Part shown: piece by piece, positions 26,580 to 35,143 of the stretch | Layout: every line of letters begins with the position of its first letter | Position numbering within the stretch: position 1 is the stretch's first letter | Assembly: GCF_017313785.1 (NCBI RefSeq) | Contig: NZ_JAFLNL010000001.1 | Coordinates: 558,001 to 622,000, forward strand | Source of the DNA: Flagellimonas aurea | GTDB lineage: Bacteria > Bacteroidota > Bacteroidia > Flavobacteriales > Flavobacteriaceae | Reading direction: 5' to 3' | DNA length: 64,000 nt | The notes under the pieces: generated by a model | What the model saw: the letters and a program-made list of their open reading frames with translations, nothing else | Told to the model about the DNA's origin: nothing | The model's database searches: none | Program-made: the position numbers and the translations under genes

Positions 26580-28134
26580 AGAATCTTTAAAGGTATTCGA
26601 ACGATTACTTTTGTTCCCATTGGGTGGTTGTTCTCGTCATATTTGTCCACAATGGTAATAGCGTCTTTGCTTTCGCCCAATGATTGCAACCTAAGTTTGG
26701 TGACCTCGAGACCTCTTGATTTTTTTTCATTTTGATAGATGTGGAGCCCCTCATTTGCTGCTAATCGGCGTACTCCTGTATCGTCCACAATACAAATTAA
26801 ATAGTTGCTGTCAGTATTAAAAATGATATCCAATTGTTTTGGCCCGGATTTTTTGGCAATAGGCCATGTATCAGGGCGTTTTCAACGAATGGTTGTAAAA
26901 TCATTGAAGGTATTTCTATTTCTTCGGGATCAATAGCTTCATCTATCGTAATGTTGTACGAAAAACTATTGTCGAATCGCAACAGTTCCAGGGATAGGTA
27001 ATCTTCCAGCATTTTAATTTCATCCGCTAAAAGAATGTTGATCTCCATGGAGCTTTCCAGAACATTTCGGGTAAGCCGACTGAATTTGTTCAGATACTTT
27101 AAGGCACTTTCAATTTTTTTAACGGATACCAAATGTTGTATCGCACTTAGGGAATTAAAAATAAAATGGGGGTTTATTTGGGCCCGTAGCGCTCTTGTTT
27201 TTTCAAAAAGAGCCCTTTGTTGAAGCATAAGGTTTTTACGGAACTCCAGATGGATTTTATAGAAGAGACCAAATGCGAATATGCAACGGCCTATAATTAT
27301 ATAATAGAGCCCATCCAACAGAAGTCCGTCTTCCTGGGTCGAAAAAATGTCCTTACCAAAGGGGCGGCAAAGTAGGCAGATGTGGCCAGGGCCATAACAT
27401 AGGCTAAAGGGTCCTTGCCAACATACATTAGGTACGCTAGACCCAAAAGTGCAGTAAAATTAAGTATGGCGTAGGCATTTTGGGTGATAAAGATAAAGCC
27501 TATGGTGTCCTCAAGAACAAACAGAACACCAATGCAGATCAGGATTATGATATTGAGAACTGCGAGCACTTGGACCAGAAAATGAACAAATGGATATTCT
27601 CTTTTAGATTGAAGGAAGCTTGCAAAGAAGAAAAGATACACAATATTGTCCACGAACAAGAAACTCTGCGAGACCCAATAGGATATATAGTTGTCGTTGA
27701 AAACAAACTCATAAATCCCAAACTTAAGGCCACATACGTACACGAAGGTCACCACAATATAAATGGAATACCAAAGAAACTCCGATTTTTTGATGAAGAA
27801 GTAAAAGGACAATGTTGTAAAACACATGAAAAAACAAAGCCCGGTAAAGAAATAGTAAGGTAACTGGTCTTCAAAATGCTGTTGGGCAATAAATGGATTG
27901 GGAGAGGTGTTGCTAATGGTGAAGCACCAATTCTGAACATCTTCCTTAAAGGTAATCCAGCTTTGCTTGTATTAATAAATGCCCATCATCGAGCAAGTTG
28001 TTCACTTTCAACTTTAAAAATGAGTAGTAATATGAATGATTAACTAGGCTGCTCTCGTTGTTTTCGTCAAACCTGCCTATTTTTCTAGTAACCATTTTAT
28101 TTTGGGATTCCAGATATAGGGTGGCATGATTAAA
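26576..28134 (-). pseudogene. Decayed 7TM (DISM-type) LytS-like sensor histidine kinase
   Basis: Three frames must be joined to read one protein. A 7TMR-DISM extracellular segment (HATLYLESQNKMVTRKIGRF) starts near 28134. Seven membrane helices (CFTTLSFYFFIKKSEFLWYS onward) follow. The kinase core has RAQINPHFIFNSLSAIQHLV, then FVENALIHGLLPK and a degraded ATP lid. Frameshifts lie near 27957-27965, near 27355-27364, and at a six-T run on the plus strand (26849-26854). Part of the N-terminal sensor domain is missing too. No response regulator gene adjoins it. An intact relative is at 47420. Confidence 0.85.
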
Positions 28135-28445
28135 TCAAGTTGCTCAATACAGCAAAAGGATACAATATTAAAAATGAAAGCACGATCCATAAAATAGGAG
28201 AAAGATGGATTGGCAACATAACACTTACTCTCCCTAACTTAAGATGGCTACATGAAATTTTATGTGAAGTTTATTTTACTCCTTTTAGCCAGGTCCCATA
28301 GGATATCTCCTTCATTTTCTTTTCCCATCAGGGGATTTGGAAAAGTATATGAGAATGTCTTCAAACTGTTCAGGGTTCACACTGTCAACAAGTTGGTTGG
28401 TATATAAATTGAAAAGCAAGAAAAATATGTGAATGTTTTTTTGCA
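28135..28445. other. 311-base stretch without a gene
   Basis: It lies upstream of the kinase pseudogene. Stops are frequent in all frames. It may include unrecognisable remains of the kinase N-terminus. No repeats or RNA were seen. Confidence 0.4.
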
Positions 28446-28474
28446 TAAAAAAAGCGCCCTGAAAATGGACGCTT
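28446..28474 (-). terminator. Rho-independent terminator of the sigma-factor operon
   Basis: On the minus strand AAGCGTCC pairs with GGGCGCTT (one G-T pair) around a 7-base loop, followed by a T run (A run at 28447-28453 on the plus strand). It lies 47 bases after the stop of the barrel-protein gene. Confidence 0.75.
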
Positions 28475-28520
28475 AATTAATTGCTTAAAGGAGCAATCTT
28501 CCTAACCAACTTCTTCTGTG

Positions 28521-29978
28521 CTAAAACTTAAAGGTAAATCCACTGTACACGCCAATGGAGTAGGGCTGAAAATTACCGGAAACATTCGAAAACGTATTTA
28601 GCTGGTACTTGAAAACGGGTTCCACATTAAACCTGAATTTTGGAGTAAAGTGATAATTGAGCCCCATACCAAAGTTTGCACTAAAGTTTAATGAATTGAT
28701 GTTGTTGGCCTCTCCCATTTCGGTGACCAGTTCATTGGATTCCAACAAAACCGAGTTGTTCACAAGGAACAATGAACTTACGCCCCCTATAAGGTCAACC
28801 CCGAATTTTTTGTCGAGCAGGGCATAGTTTACTTCCAACGGAACTTCGATGTAGCCCAATTGTTGGACCATTTTCCCCTCCAAGCTAGGTACTTCATTAA
28901 AAGCGACTTCTTTGGCACCCAACACAGGGGAATTGTTCTTTGCACTTTCCTTGCTCTGGACCAGTATGGTCTCGGAATTTTGGTCGTAATCTATGTTCGC
29001 GATCCTATTGCTCGCTGCTGCCTGTAGGGTAGAGGAAAAGACCACATCGTTGGTGTTGTAACCAAAGTTTACCCGGTGCACCCCGGAGCGTATCTTTACT
29101 TTTTTGCCAACCTCATAGGCAACGTTGACGCCATAACTCAAGTTGAGGTTTCCTGTTTTGGAATTAGCGGTAAAATCAGCGCCTACGGGAGACCCATCAC
29201 CTGCACCATTAAAATACACGGGCGCCAACGATGGACCAACGGACCATTTTCCAGAATTGTTTTTGGCGACTGCTTCCTCCAATCCTTCCTGTTCGGCAAT
29301 GGCATCATAGATGGACTGCTTTTCAGATTCATCCTTTTCTGTTATATTTTCGGCAACCTGTTCATCGTTCTTTTCGGATGACAGGGTCGATTGTTTTTCA
29401 GAAGATTCCTTCCGGTCATCGTTCATAGCAATGGCACTGTTGTTTTTTGCACCTTCGTCATCTGTAGAAATTCTTTCAGCTTCTTTTGAACGGCTATTAG
29501 TGACCTGAGCTATTGCATTTGAAGCATTTCCGTTTGATGTGGAAATAGTATTTTCAATATTTGAAGCTTTGGTTTTGCCAAAACCGTTATCCGCAGCTTG
29601 ATTACTTTTTTGAATCGGGGAGTCTTCTTCAGAGGTGTCCGCCAAACTATTTTGCCCATTTGGATGGGTAGTGGGAGGGATGAAATCTCGATTTATCTCC
29701 TCTTCTGGATTTGTTCTACTTTCGGGAACGGTACTATTTTCCGTATCCGTTATAATTTGCTCCTGTTCTTGTTCCTGTCCGAACGGATTAATGGCAAGCA
29801 ATGCGATGACCAAGGCCGCCGCCGCACCCCCTAGGCCCCACCAAATAGGAACGGCCCGCTTCTTTTGCTTTTTCTTGTCCAAAGAAGCTTCGATGGAAGC
29901 CCAGACCTTTTCGTCCGGAACTTCCTGAAAGTCCTGAAAGCTTTCTTTGAACAATTCCTCTAAATTCTTTTTCCCCAT
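28521..29978 (-). CDS. Anti-sigma-like cytoplasmic tail plus outer-membrane beta-barrel protein
   Basis: The 485 residues have an unusual order. First comes an acidic/basic N-terminus (MGKKNLEELFKESFQDFQEV) like those of anti-sigma factors. A single transmembrane helix (about 44-64, with Ala-rich GAAAALVIALLA) follows. Then comes a Ser/Asn/Glu-rich low-complexity linker of about 175 residues, and finally a C-terminal porin-like beta-barrel ending in FKF. The gene follows an ECF sigma gene by 10 bases. The layout would let one protein span inner membrane, periplasm and outer membrane. A role in controlling the sigma factor is inference. Confidence 0.75.
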   Translation of the reverse strand: MGKKNLEELFKESFQDFQEVPDEKVWASIEASLDKKKQKKRAVPIWWGLGGAAAALVIALLAINPFGQEQEQEQIITDTENSTVPESRTNPEEEINRDFIPPTTHPNGQNSLADTSEEDSPIQKSNQAADNGFGKTKASNIENTISTSNGNASNAIAQVTNSRSKEAERISTDDEGAKNNSAIAMNDDRKESSEKQSTLSSEKNDEQVAENITEKDESEKQSIYDAIAEQEGLEEAVAKNNSGKWSVGPSLAPVYFNGAGDGSPVGADFTANSKTGNLNLSYGVNVAYEVGKKVKIRSGVHRVNFGYNTNDVVFSSTLQAAASNRIANIDYDQNSETILVQSKESAKNNSPVLGAKEVAFNEVPSLEGKMVQQLGYIEVPLEVNYALLDKKFGVDLIGGVSSLFLVNNSVLLESNELVTEMGEANNINSLNFSANFGMGLNYHFTPKFRFNVEPVFKYQLNTFSNVSGNFQPYSIGVYSGFTFKF

Positions 29979-29988
29979 TGTCTTCTAT

Positions 29989-30519
29989 TTAAGCAATGTT
30001 TATTTTGGCTTTTTCTATTTTTTCCCTCAAAATGGCCTTTGCCCTTGCCAAGTTCGATTTTGATGTTCCAGTGGACGTCCCCAACATCTCACTGATTTCT
30101 TTATGGCTGTAGCCATCGAGCACATATAGGTTGAATGTTAGCCTATACTTGTGTGGCAACTCTTGAATGTACCCCAGTAATGTAGATAGGCTTATATCCA
30201 TATCCTCCGTCTCTACCTCCACCTCTCCTTCAGTGTTTTCAGAAACCACGTTAAGGTGCTGGTCTTTTCTGTACTTTTGGAGCACGGTGTTTACCGTAAT
30301 TCTTTTGATCCAACCCTCAAAAGACCCTTTAAAACCATATTGGTCAACTTTGTCGAATATGGTCATAAAACTGTCGTGCAGATTGTCTTCCGCCTCCGTT
30401 TTGTTACGGGAGTACTTCAGGCACATACCGAAAAGAATACCGGAGTATCTCCGGTATAGTTCAGCCTGTGCCTGTCGGTTGCCCTTTTGACAGTTATGTA
30501 TCAATTCTTCAAGATCCAA
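29989..30519 (-). CDS. ECF-type RNA polymerase sigma factor
   Basis: The 176-residue protein has sigma region 2 (LFGMCLKYSRNKTEAEDNLH, continuing DSFMTIFDKV) and region 4 with the helix-turn-helix YSHKEISEMLGTSTGTSKSN. There is no region 3. The start is TTG 30519; no ATG is available between it and an upstream in-frame TAG. It lies between a lipoprotein gene (28 bases upstream) and the anti-sigma-like barrel gene, indicating a three-gene envelope-response operon. The signal sensed is unknown. Confidence 0.9.
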   Translation of the reverse strand: MDLEELIHNCQKGNRQAQAELYRRYSGILFGMCLKYSRNKTEAEDNLHDSFMTIFDKVDQYGFKGSFEGWIKRITVNTVLQKYRKDQHLNVVSENTEGEVEVETEDMDISLSTLLGYIQELPHKYRLTFNLYVLDGYSHKEISEMLGTSTGTSKSNLARAKAILREKIEKAKINIA

Positions 30520-30547
30520 ATGTTGGTCAATTTTGGATTGTTGCTAT

Positions 30548-30991
30548 TTAATTTGTCGGTTCACTTTCTTCCGCAATCGGAACCGTGTATTCTAAAAATT
30601 TAGCATTTCCTTCTTCATCATCCCCGGCATAAAAACGGAAGGTGTAGTCCTTGGTGTAAATTACATTAAATTTTAAGGTGGCCGTTACTTCTTCAACGGC
30701 TTCGGTACAGGCTCTGTCCTCATCGGTGAGCACGGAACCGACCACTACGACATCACGACCCGTTTCGGCAGTTTGCGATACATCGAAACCTTCAAAAAAT
30801 GTACAACCATTAGGTCTTAGGTAGGTTACTTCAATATCGTACGTTTTACCAAACTCGAACGATTCTGGAACTTCGGCCTCCACTGTGGTAAGGGCAGTAA
30901 AGTAAAAATTGGGGGAATCATCATCCACCTCACAGGAGATGAACCATGAGCATGCCACGATCAACATAAAGGGCATTAACATTTTTTTCAT
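30548..30991 (-). CDS. Small lipoprotein of unknown function
   Basis: The 147-residue product has a lipoprotein signal (MKKMLMPFMLIVACSWFISC) with the lipidated Cys at 20, then an acidic, beta-rich domain with an Ig-like look. Two Cys in NGCTFF and DRACTE may form a disulfide. It is the first gene of the sigma-factor operon. I know no function for it; it may be the envelope component whose state the operon monitors, which is speculation. Confidence 0.75.
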   Translation of the reverse strand: MKKMLMPFMLIVACSWFISCEVDDDSPNFYFTALTTVEAEVPESFEFGKTYDIEVTYLRPNGCTFFEGFDVSQTAETGRDVVVVGSVLTDEDRACTEAVEEVTATLKFNVIYTKDYTFRFYAGDDEEGNAKFLEYTVPIAEESEPTN

Positions 30992-31090
30992 AATAAAAAT
31001 CCTTTTATTCCCTAGATGTGCAGTATGCGTAGGGGTTGCGTAGGATTTTCACAACCAAAAGTTAAACTCCCCAAAAAATCGATAAAAGGG

Positions 31091-32098
31091 CTATTCGCTT
31101 ACAGCGGCGATGGCTTCTTTTATTTTGCTCTCCAATTCTTCGGATAGTTCGGGGTTGTCCACAAGGAGAGCCTTAACAGCATCTCTTCCCTGCCCCAATT
31201 TGGTGTCGCCGTAGCTGAACCAAGAACCACTTTTCTTTACGATTTCGTAGGCAACTCCCAAGTCGAGTATTTCTCCGATCTTGGAGATTCCTTCACCGTA
31301 CATAATATCGAACTCCGCGGTTTTAAAAGGAGGGGCCACTTTGTTTTTTACCACCTTCACCCTGGTCTTGTTCCCTTGGACATCGCCATCGGTACTTTTT
31401 ATTTGGGTAGAGCGTCTAATGTCCAGTCTGACGGAAGCATAGAATTTAAGAGCGTTACCACCCGTTGTGGTTTCCGGGTTCCCGAACATTACGCCAATTT
31501 TTTCACGTAATTGGTTAATAAATATTACGGTACATTTTGTTTTGCTGATGGTTGAGGTCAGTTTTCTCAAAGCTTGGGACATCAATCTGGCGTGCAGACC
31601 CATTTTTGAATCCCCCATTTCTCCCTCGATTTCACTTTTTGGGGTCAATGCGGCCACGGAATCCACGATTACGATATCGATGGCTCCGGAACGTATCAGG
31701 TTTTCTGTGATTTCCAAAGCCTGTTCCCCATGATCGGGCTGGGAGATGATCAGGTTGTCGATATCAACCCCTAATTTTTTGGCATAAAAACGGTCAAACG
31801 CATGTTCTGCATCTATAAATGCTGCGATACCTCCCGCTTTTTGAGCTTCGGCAATGGCATGCAGCGTCAATGTGGTTTTACCTGAAGATTCCGGACCGTA
31901 AATCTCGATTACCCTTCCTCTCGGATATCCGCCTACACCAAGTGCAATATCCAATCCCAAAGAGCCAGAAGGAATCACTTCGACATCTTCAACAACGCTA
32001 TCGCCCATTTTCATGACAGCACCTTTGCCGTAGGTCTTGTCCAACTTGTCCAACGTAAGTTTTAGTGCCTTTAATTTTGCTTCTTTCTCTTTGCTCAT
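31091..32098 (-). CDS. recA: Recombinase RecA
   Basis: The 335-residue product forms filaments on single-stranded DNA for homologous recombination and SOS induction. Walker A GPESSGKT, Walker [11 protein letters not shown], the L1/L2 loop regions including [20 protein letters not shown] and the KMGD start region are intact. ATG 32098 ([13 protein letters not shown]) is chosen; the 31-residue in-frame extension to 32191 is not family-like. It is monocistronic. Confidence 0.97.
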   Translation of the reverse strand: MSKEKEAKLKALKLTLDKLDKTYGKGAVMKMGDSVVEDVEVIPSGSLGLDIALGVGGYPRGRVIEIYGPESSGKTTLTLHAIAEAQKAGGIAAFIDAEHAFDRFYAKKLGVDIDNLIISQPDHGEQALEITENLIRSGAIDIVIVDSVAALTPKSEIEGEMGDSKMGLHARLMSQALRKLTSTISKTKCTVIFINQLREKIGVMFGNPETTTGGNALKFYASVRLDIRRSTQIKSTDGDVQGNKTRVKVVKNKVAPPFKTAEFDIMYGEGISKIGEILDLGVAYEIVKKSGSWFSYGDTKLGQGRDAVKALLVDNPELSEELESKIKEAIAAVSE

Positions 32099-32275
32099 GG
32101 TAAAAATTGTTAGGAAGGCTAAAATACCATTTCTTTCCACATGAAAAAAAGGGCACGCAACCTTTTTAATAACAATACATCTTAAGGGCACTAACTCATC
32201 TCCATAGAGCCGTTTAGGGCTCGCAATTGCTATGAGGAAGAAAATTCAGCTATGAAAAACGGTAATGGATTAAGG

Positions 32276-32300
32276 GGGCCTTCGCGGCCCTTTTAATTTT
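32276..32300 (+). terminator. Terminator-like hairpin in the recA-trhO spacer
   Basis: GGGCC (32276-32280) and GGCCC (32286-32290) pair around TTCGC, with TTTTAATTTT after. It points rightwards, yet no plus-strand gene is recognised before it, so it may end a short transcript or shield trhO from read-through. Confidence 0.5.
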
Positions 32301-32317
32301 ACTCTCCCTTTAATTTT

Positions 32318-32325
32318 TATCTTTG
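32318..32325 (+). promoter_or_regulatory. -7 promoter element TATCTTTG for trhO
   Basis: This perfect TAnnTTTG match, followed by the typical GCAC, lies 42 bases before the trhO ATG. The -33 region is T-rich. It is one of the strongest promoter matches in the window. Confidence 0.6.
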
Positions 32326-32366
32326 CACAAATTTTAGAACCATTCTTTAACTTAATCAAGTATAGC

Positions 32367-33398
32367 ATGCAACTGTACAACACATTAAGTGCAAAGGAAA
32401 GGGAAGCCCTTATCGAAGAAGCCGGGAAGGAACGGCTTACCATCTCTTTCTATCAATATGCACGAATCGGCAATCCACAAATTTTAAGGAACCATCTTTT
32501 TTTGGCCTGGGACGACATGGAAGTTCTGGGGCGGATTTATGTGGCACACGAAGGGATAAATGCCCAACTATCGGTACCAGCAGAAAACTTTAATGTATTC
32601 AAGGAACATTTGGACAGTATTTCCTTTTTGGAAAATGTACGATTGAACATTGCAATAGAGCAGGACAACAAATCTTTTTTGAAACTGAAAGTAAAGGTCA
32701 GGGACAAGATTGTGGCAGATGGATTGAACGACGACACTTTTGATGTCACCAACAAGGGCATACACGTGGGCGCGGAACAGTTCAACGAACTTATTGAAGA
32801 TGAGAACACCGTTTTGGTCGATATGCGAAACCATTACGAAAGTGAGATTGGACATTTTAAAAATGCCATCACGCCCGATGTGGACACCTTTAGGGATTCT
32901 CTCGATATTATAGAACAGGATCTGGCCGAGCACAAAGAAGATAAAAAACTGGTAATGTACTGTACCGGTGGCATCCGTTGCGAGAAGGCAAGTGCTTACT
33001 ACAAACATAAAGGCTTTAAGAATGTCTACCAGCTGGAAGGCGGGATTATCGAGTATACCCGACAGGTACGCGAAAAACAGCTGGAGAATAAATTTCTGGG
33101 CAAAAACTTTGTTTTTGACCATAGGAGGGGAGAGCGTATTTCGGAAGACGTGATAGCACACTGTCACCAATGTGGTAAACCTTGCGACACCCATGTAAAC
33201 TGCGCCAACGAAGCTTGTCACTTGCTATTTATACAATGTGAAGAATGTGCCGAAAAAATGAACAATTGCTGTTCAGTAGACTGCATGGAAATACATGCAT
33301 TGCCTTATGAGGAACAAAAACGTTTGCGTAAGGGCAAAGGAGCCAGCAATAAAATATTCAAAAAAGGCAGGTCCCCGGTTCTTAAATACAAGAAGTAG
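32367..33398 (+). CDS. trhO: tRNA uridine-34 hydroxylase (rhodanese family)
   Basis: TrhO makes 5-hydroxyuridine at the tRNA wobble position. The 343 residues have the N-terminal acylphosphatase-like region with GRIYVAHEGINAQLS, a rhodanese domain whose active Cys lies in YCTGGIRCEKASAY, and a Cys-rich C-terminal tail (CHQCGKPC, CEECAEKMNNCC) seen in longer members. The length is normal for the family. Confidence 0.93.
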   Translation: MQLYNTLSAKEREALIEEAGKERLTISFYQYARIGNPQILRNHLFLAWDDMEVLGRIYVAHEGINAQLSVPAENFNVFKEHLDSISFLENVRLNIAIEQDNKSFLKLKVKVRDKIVADGLNDDTFDVTNKGIHVGAEQFNELIEDENTVLVDMRNHYESEIGHFKNAITPDVDTFRDSLDIIEQDLAEHKEDKKLVMYCTGGIRCEKASAYYKHKGFKNVYQLEGGIIEYTRQVREKQLENKFLGKNFVFDHRRGERISEDVIAHCHQCGKPCDTHVNCANEACHLLFIQCEECAEKMNNCCSVDCMEIHALPYEEQKRLRKGKGASNKIFKKGRSPVLKYKK

Positions 33399-33501
33399 TA
33401 TTTCAATGCTGCAACAATTTGTAGTATATTTACAACTAGTAATTTTTTATGAACCCTTTTTAGGGAAGCGCATTAAGTTTCCTTAAATCAAGATATTATA
33501 T

Positions 33502-34662
33502 ATGGCGTGTAGCAGTTGTTCAACCGGCAAGGATGGACAACCGCGTGGTTGCAAGAACAATGGTACTTGCGGCACTGATGGTTGTAACAAGCTGACAGTC
33601 TTTGACTGGCTTTCCAATATGTCGTTGCCCAACGGTCAAAAACCTTTTGATTGCGTTGAGGTACGTTTCAAAAACAGTAGAAAGGAATTCTATCGAAATA
33701 CGGAGAATCTTACCTTGTCCATTGGCGATGTGGTGGCCACTCAGGCCAAATCGGGCCACGATGTTGGTGTGGTGACCCTGACCGGCGAATTGGTGCGTAT
33801 TCAAATGAAGCGCAAAAAGGTATCCCTGGACGACAAGACCATTCCCAAGATTTACCGAAAGGCCACGCAACGGGACATCGATATTTGGCAAAAATGTAGG
33901 GATAGGGAAGAGGAAATAAAAAAACGTTCCCGGGAAATAGCCATTTCGTTAAAGCTCGAAATGAAACTCAGCGATGTAGAGTTCCAGGGAGACGGGTCCA
34001 AGGCAACGTTTTATTACACTGCAGAGGATCGTGTTGATTTTAGACAGTTGATCAAGGATATGGCCAAGGCCTTTGGAATCCGAATAGAGATGCGTCAAAT
34101 CGGTTATAGACAAGAAGCACAGCGGTTGGGGGGCATCGGTTCCTGCGGACGCGAACTTTGCTGTTCTACCTGGTTGACGGATTTCAGGTCCGTGAGCACG
34201 GCATCGGCACGTTATCAGCAATTGGCCTTGAACCCCCAAAAATTGGCCGGGCAATGTGGAAAGCTCAAATGTTGCCTCAACTATGAGCTGGACATGTATC
34301 TGGAAGCATTGAAAGATTTCCCACCATCGGATTGCAAGCTTAAGACCCAAAAAGGATTGGCCTTCTGCCAAAAGGCGGATATCTTTAAAGAAACCCTTTG
34401 GTTTTCGTATAAAGATGAGCCAGCAACTTGGCACACCCTTTCCAAAGACCAAGTTTTGGAAATTCTGGAACTTAACAAAAAAGGTGATAAAGTTGCCAGT
34501 CTTGAGGAGTACGCCGCAGATAATGTAGCGGAAGAAAAGACTACTTTCGAAAATGTCGTAGGCCAGGACAGCCTTACCCGTTTTGATAGGCCGAAGAACA
34601 AGAAGAGAAGAAAGAAAAAGCGTAGAAAACCAAAATCCAAAGCATCCTCCAATGCGAAATAA
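33502..34662 (+). CDS. ricT: PSP1-domain protein, RicT-like
   Basis: The 386-residue protein contains the PSP1 core with the conserved GRELCCSTWL and CGKLKCCLNYE motifs. Its N-terminus is rich in cysteine (C3, C6, C17, C23, C28), and its C-terminus is very basic (KNKKRRKKKRRK). In Bacillus, RicT works with RicA and RicF in an Fe-S complex affecting RNase Y. Those partners are not evident here, so the role is uncertain. In Flavobacteriia it sits just before gldH, as here, with an 11-base overlap. Confidence 0.85.
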   Translation: MACSSCSTGKDGQPRGCKNNGTCGTDGCNKLTVFDWLSNMSLPNGQKPFDCVEVRFKNSRKEFYRNTENLTLSIGDVVATQAKSGHDVGVVTLTGELVRIQMKRKKVSLDDKTIPKIYRKATQRDIDIWQKCRDREEEIKKRSREIAISLKLEMKLSDVEFQGDGSKATFYYTAEDRVDFRQLIKDMAKAFGIRIEMRQIGYRQEAQRLGGIGSCGRELCCSTWLTDFRSVSTASARYQQLALNPQKLAGQCGKLKCCLNYELDMYLEALKDFPPSDCKLKTQKGLAFCQKADIFKETLWFSYKDEPATWHTLSKDQVLEILELNKKGDKVASLEEYAADNVAEEKTTFENVVGQDSLTRFDRPKNKKRRKKKRRKPKSKASSNAK

Positions 34663-35143
34663 ATTTTTGTTTCTTTCGATTGCGATTCTTACCCTGTCGT
34701 CTTGTAACGAATTGTTGGTTTATTCAGAGTATAAACCGGTTAAGGAAGCCAAATGGGAGATGGGCCAAGATGTCGATTTTCAATTTTCGGAACTGGATTC
34801 TACCCAAACCTACAACCTGTTCATAAACATTAGGAACGATGATAATTTTGCCTTTAGCAATTTATTTTTGATAACCGAGTTAGAATATCCGAGCGGCAAT
34901 ACCGTTAAGGACACGTTGGAATACAGAATGGCCGAACCCAATGGGGAATGGCTTGGAAAAGGAATGGGCAGCGTCAAGGAAAATAAACTTTGGTTCAAGG
35001 AAAACATCGATTTTCCCGATTCCGGCGTATATAAGGTGAATATTTCCCATGCCATGCGTAAAAATGGCGATGTGGAAGGCCTCCATGTTTTGGAGGGAAT
35101 AACGGATGTTGGTTTGGAAATAGAAAAAGCACCCAAATTATAA
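34652..35143 (+). CDS. gldH: Gliding motility lipoprotein GldH
   Basis: GldH is a lipoprotein required for gliding and T9SS function in Flavobacterium johnsoniae. ATG 34652 gives 163 residues with signal MRNKFLFLSIAILTLSSC (Cys18) and a single beta-rich domain containing YNLFINIRNDDNFAFSNLFL. The longer frame from 34583 lies within ricT and was not used. The stop codon shares a base with the PBP start, so ricT, gldH and PBP1A are translationally linked. Confidence 0.9.
   Translation: MRNKFLFLSIAILTLSSCNELLVYSEYKPVKEAKWEMGQDVDFQFSELDSTQTYNLFINIRNDDNFAFSNLFLITELEYPSGNTVKDTLEYRMAEPNGEWLGKGMGSVKENKLWFKENIDFPDSGVYKVNISHAMRKNGDVEGLHVLEGITDVGLEIEKAPKL

Noticed and set aside
32099..32191. 31-residue N-terminal extension of RecA
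   Set aside because: Not seen in RecA proteins; ATG 32098 gives the normal N-terminus.
32252..32296. 15-codon leader peptide overlapping a GC-rich hairpin (attenuator)
   Set aside because: The best promoter for trhO (32318-32325) lies downstream of the hairpin, so it could not attenuate that gene.
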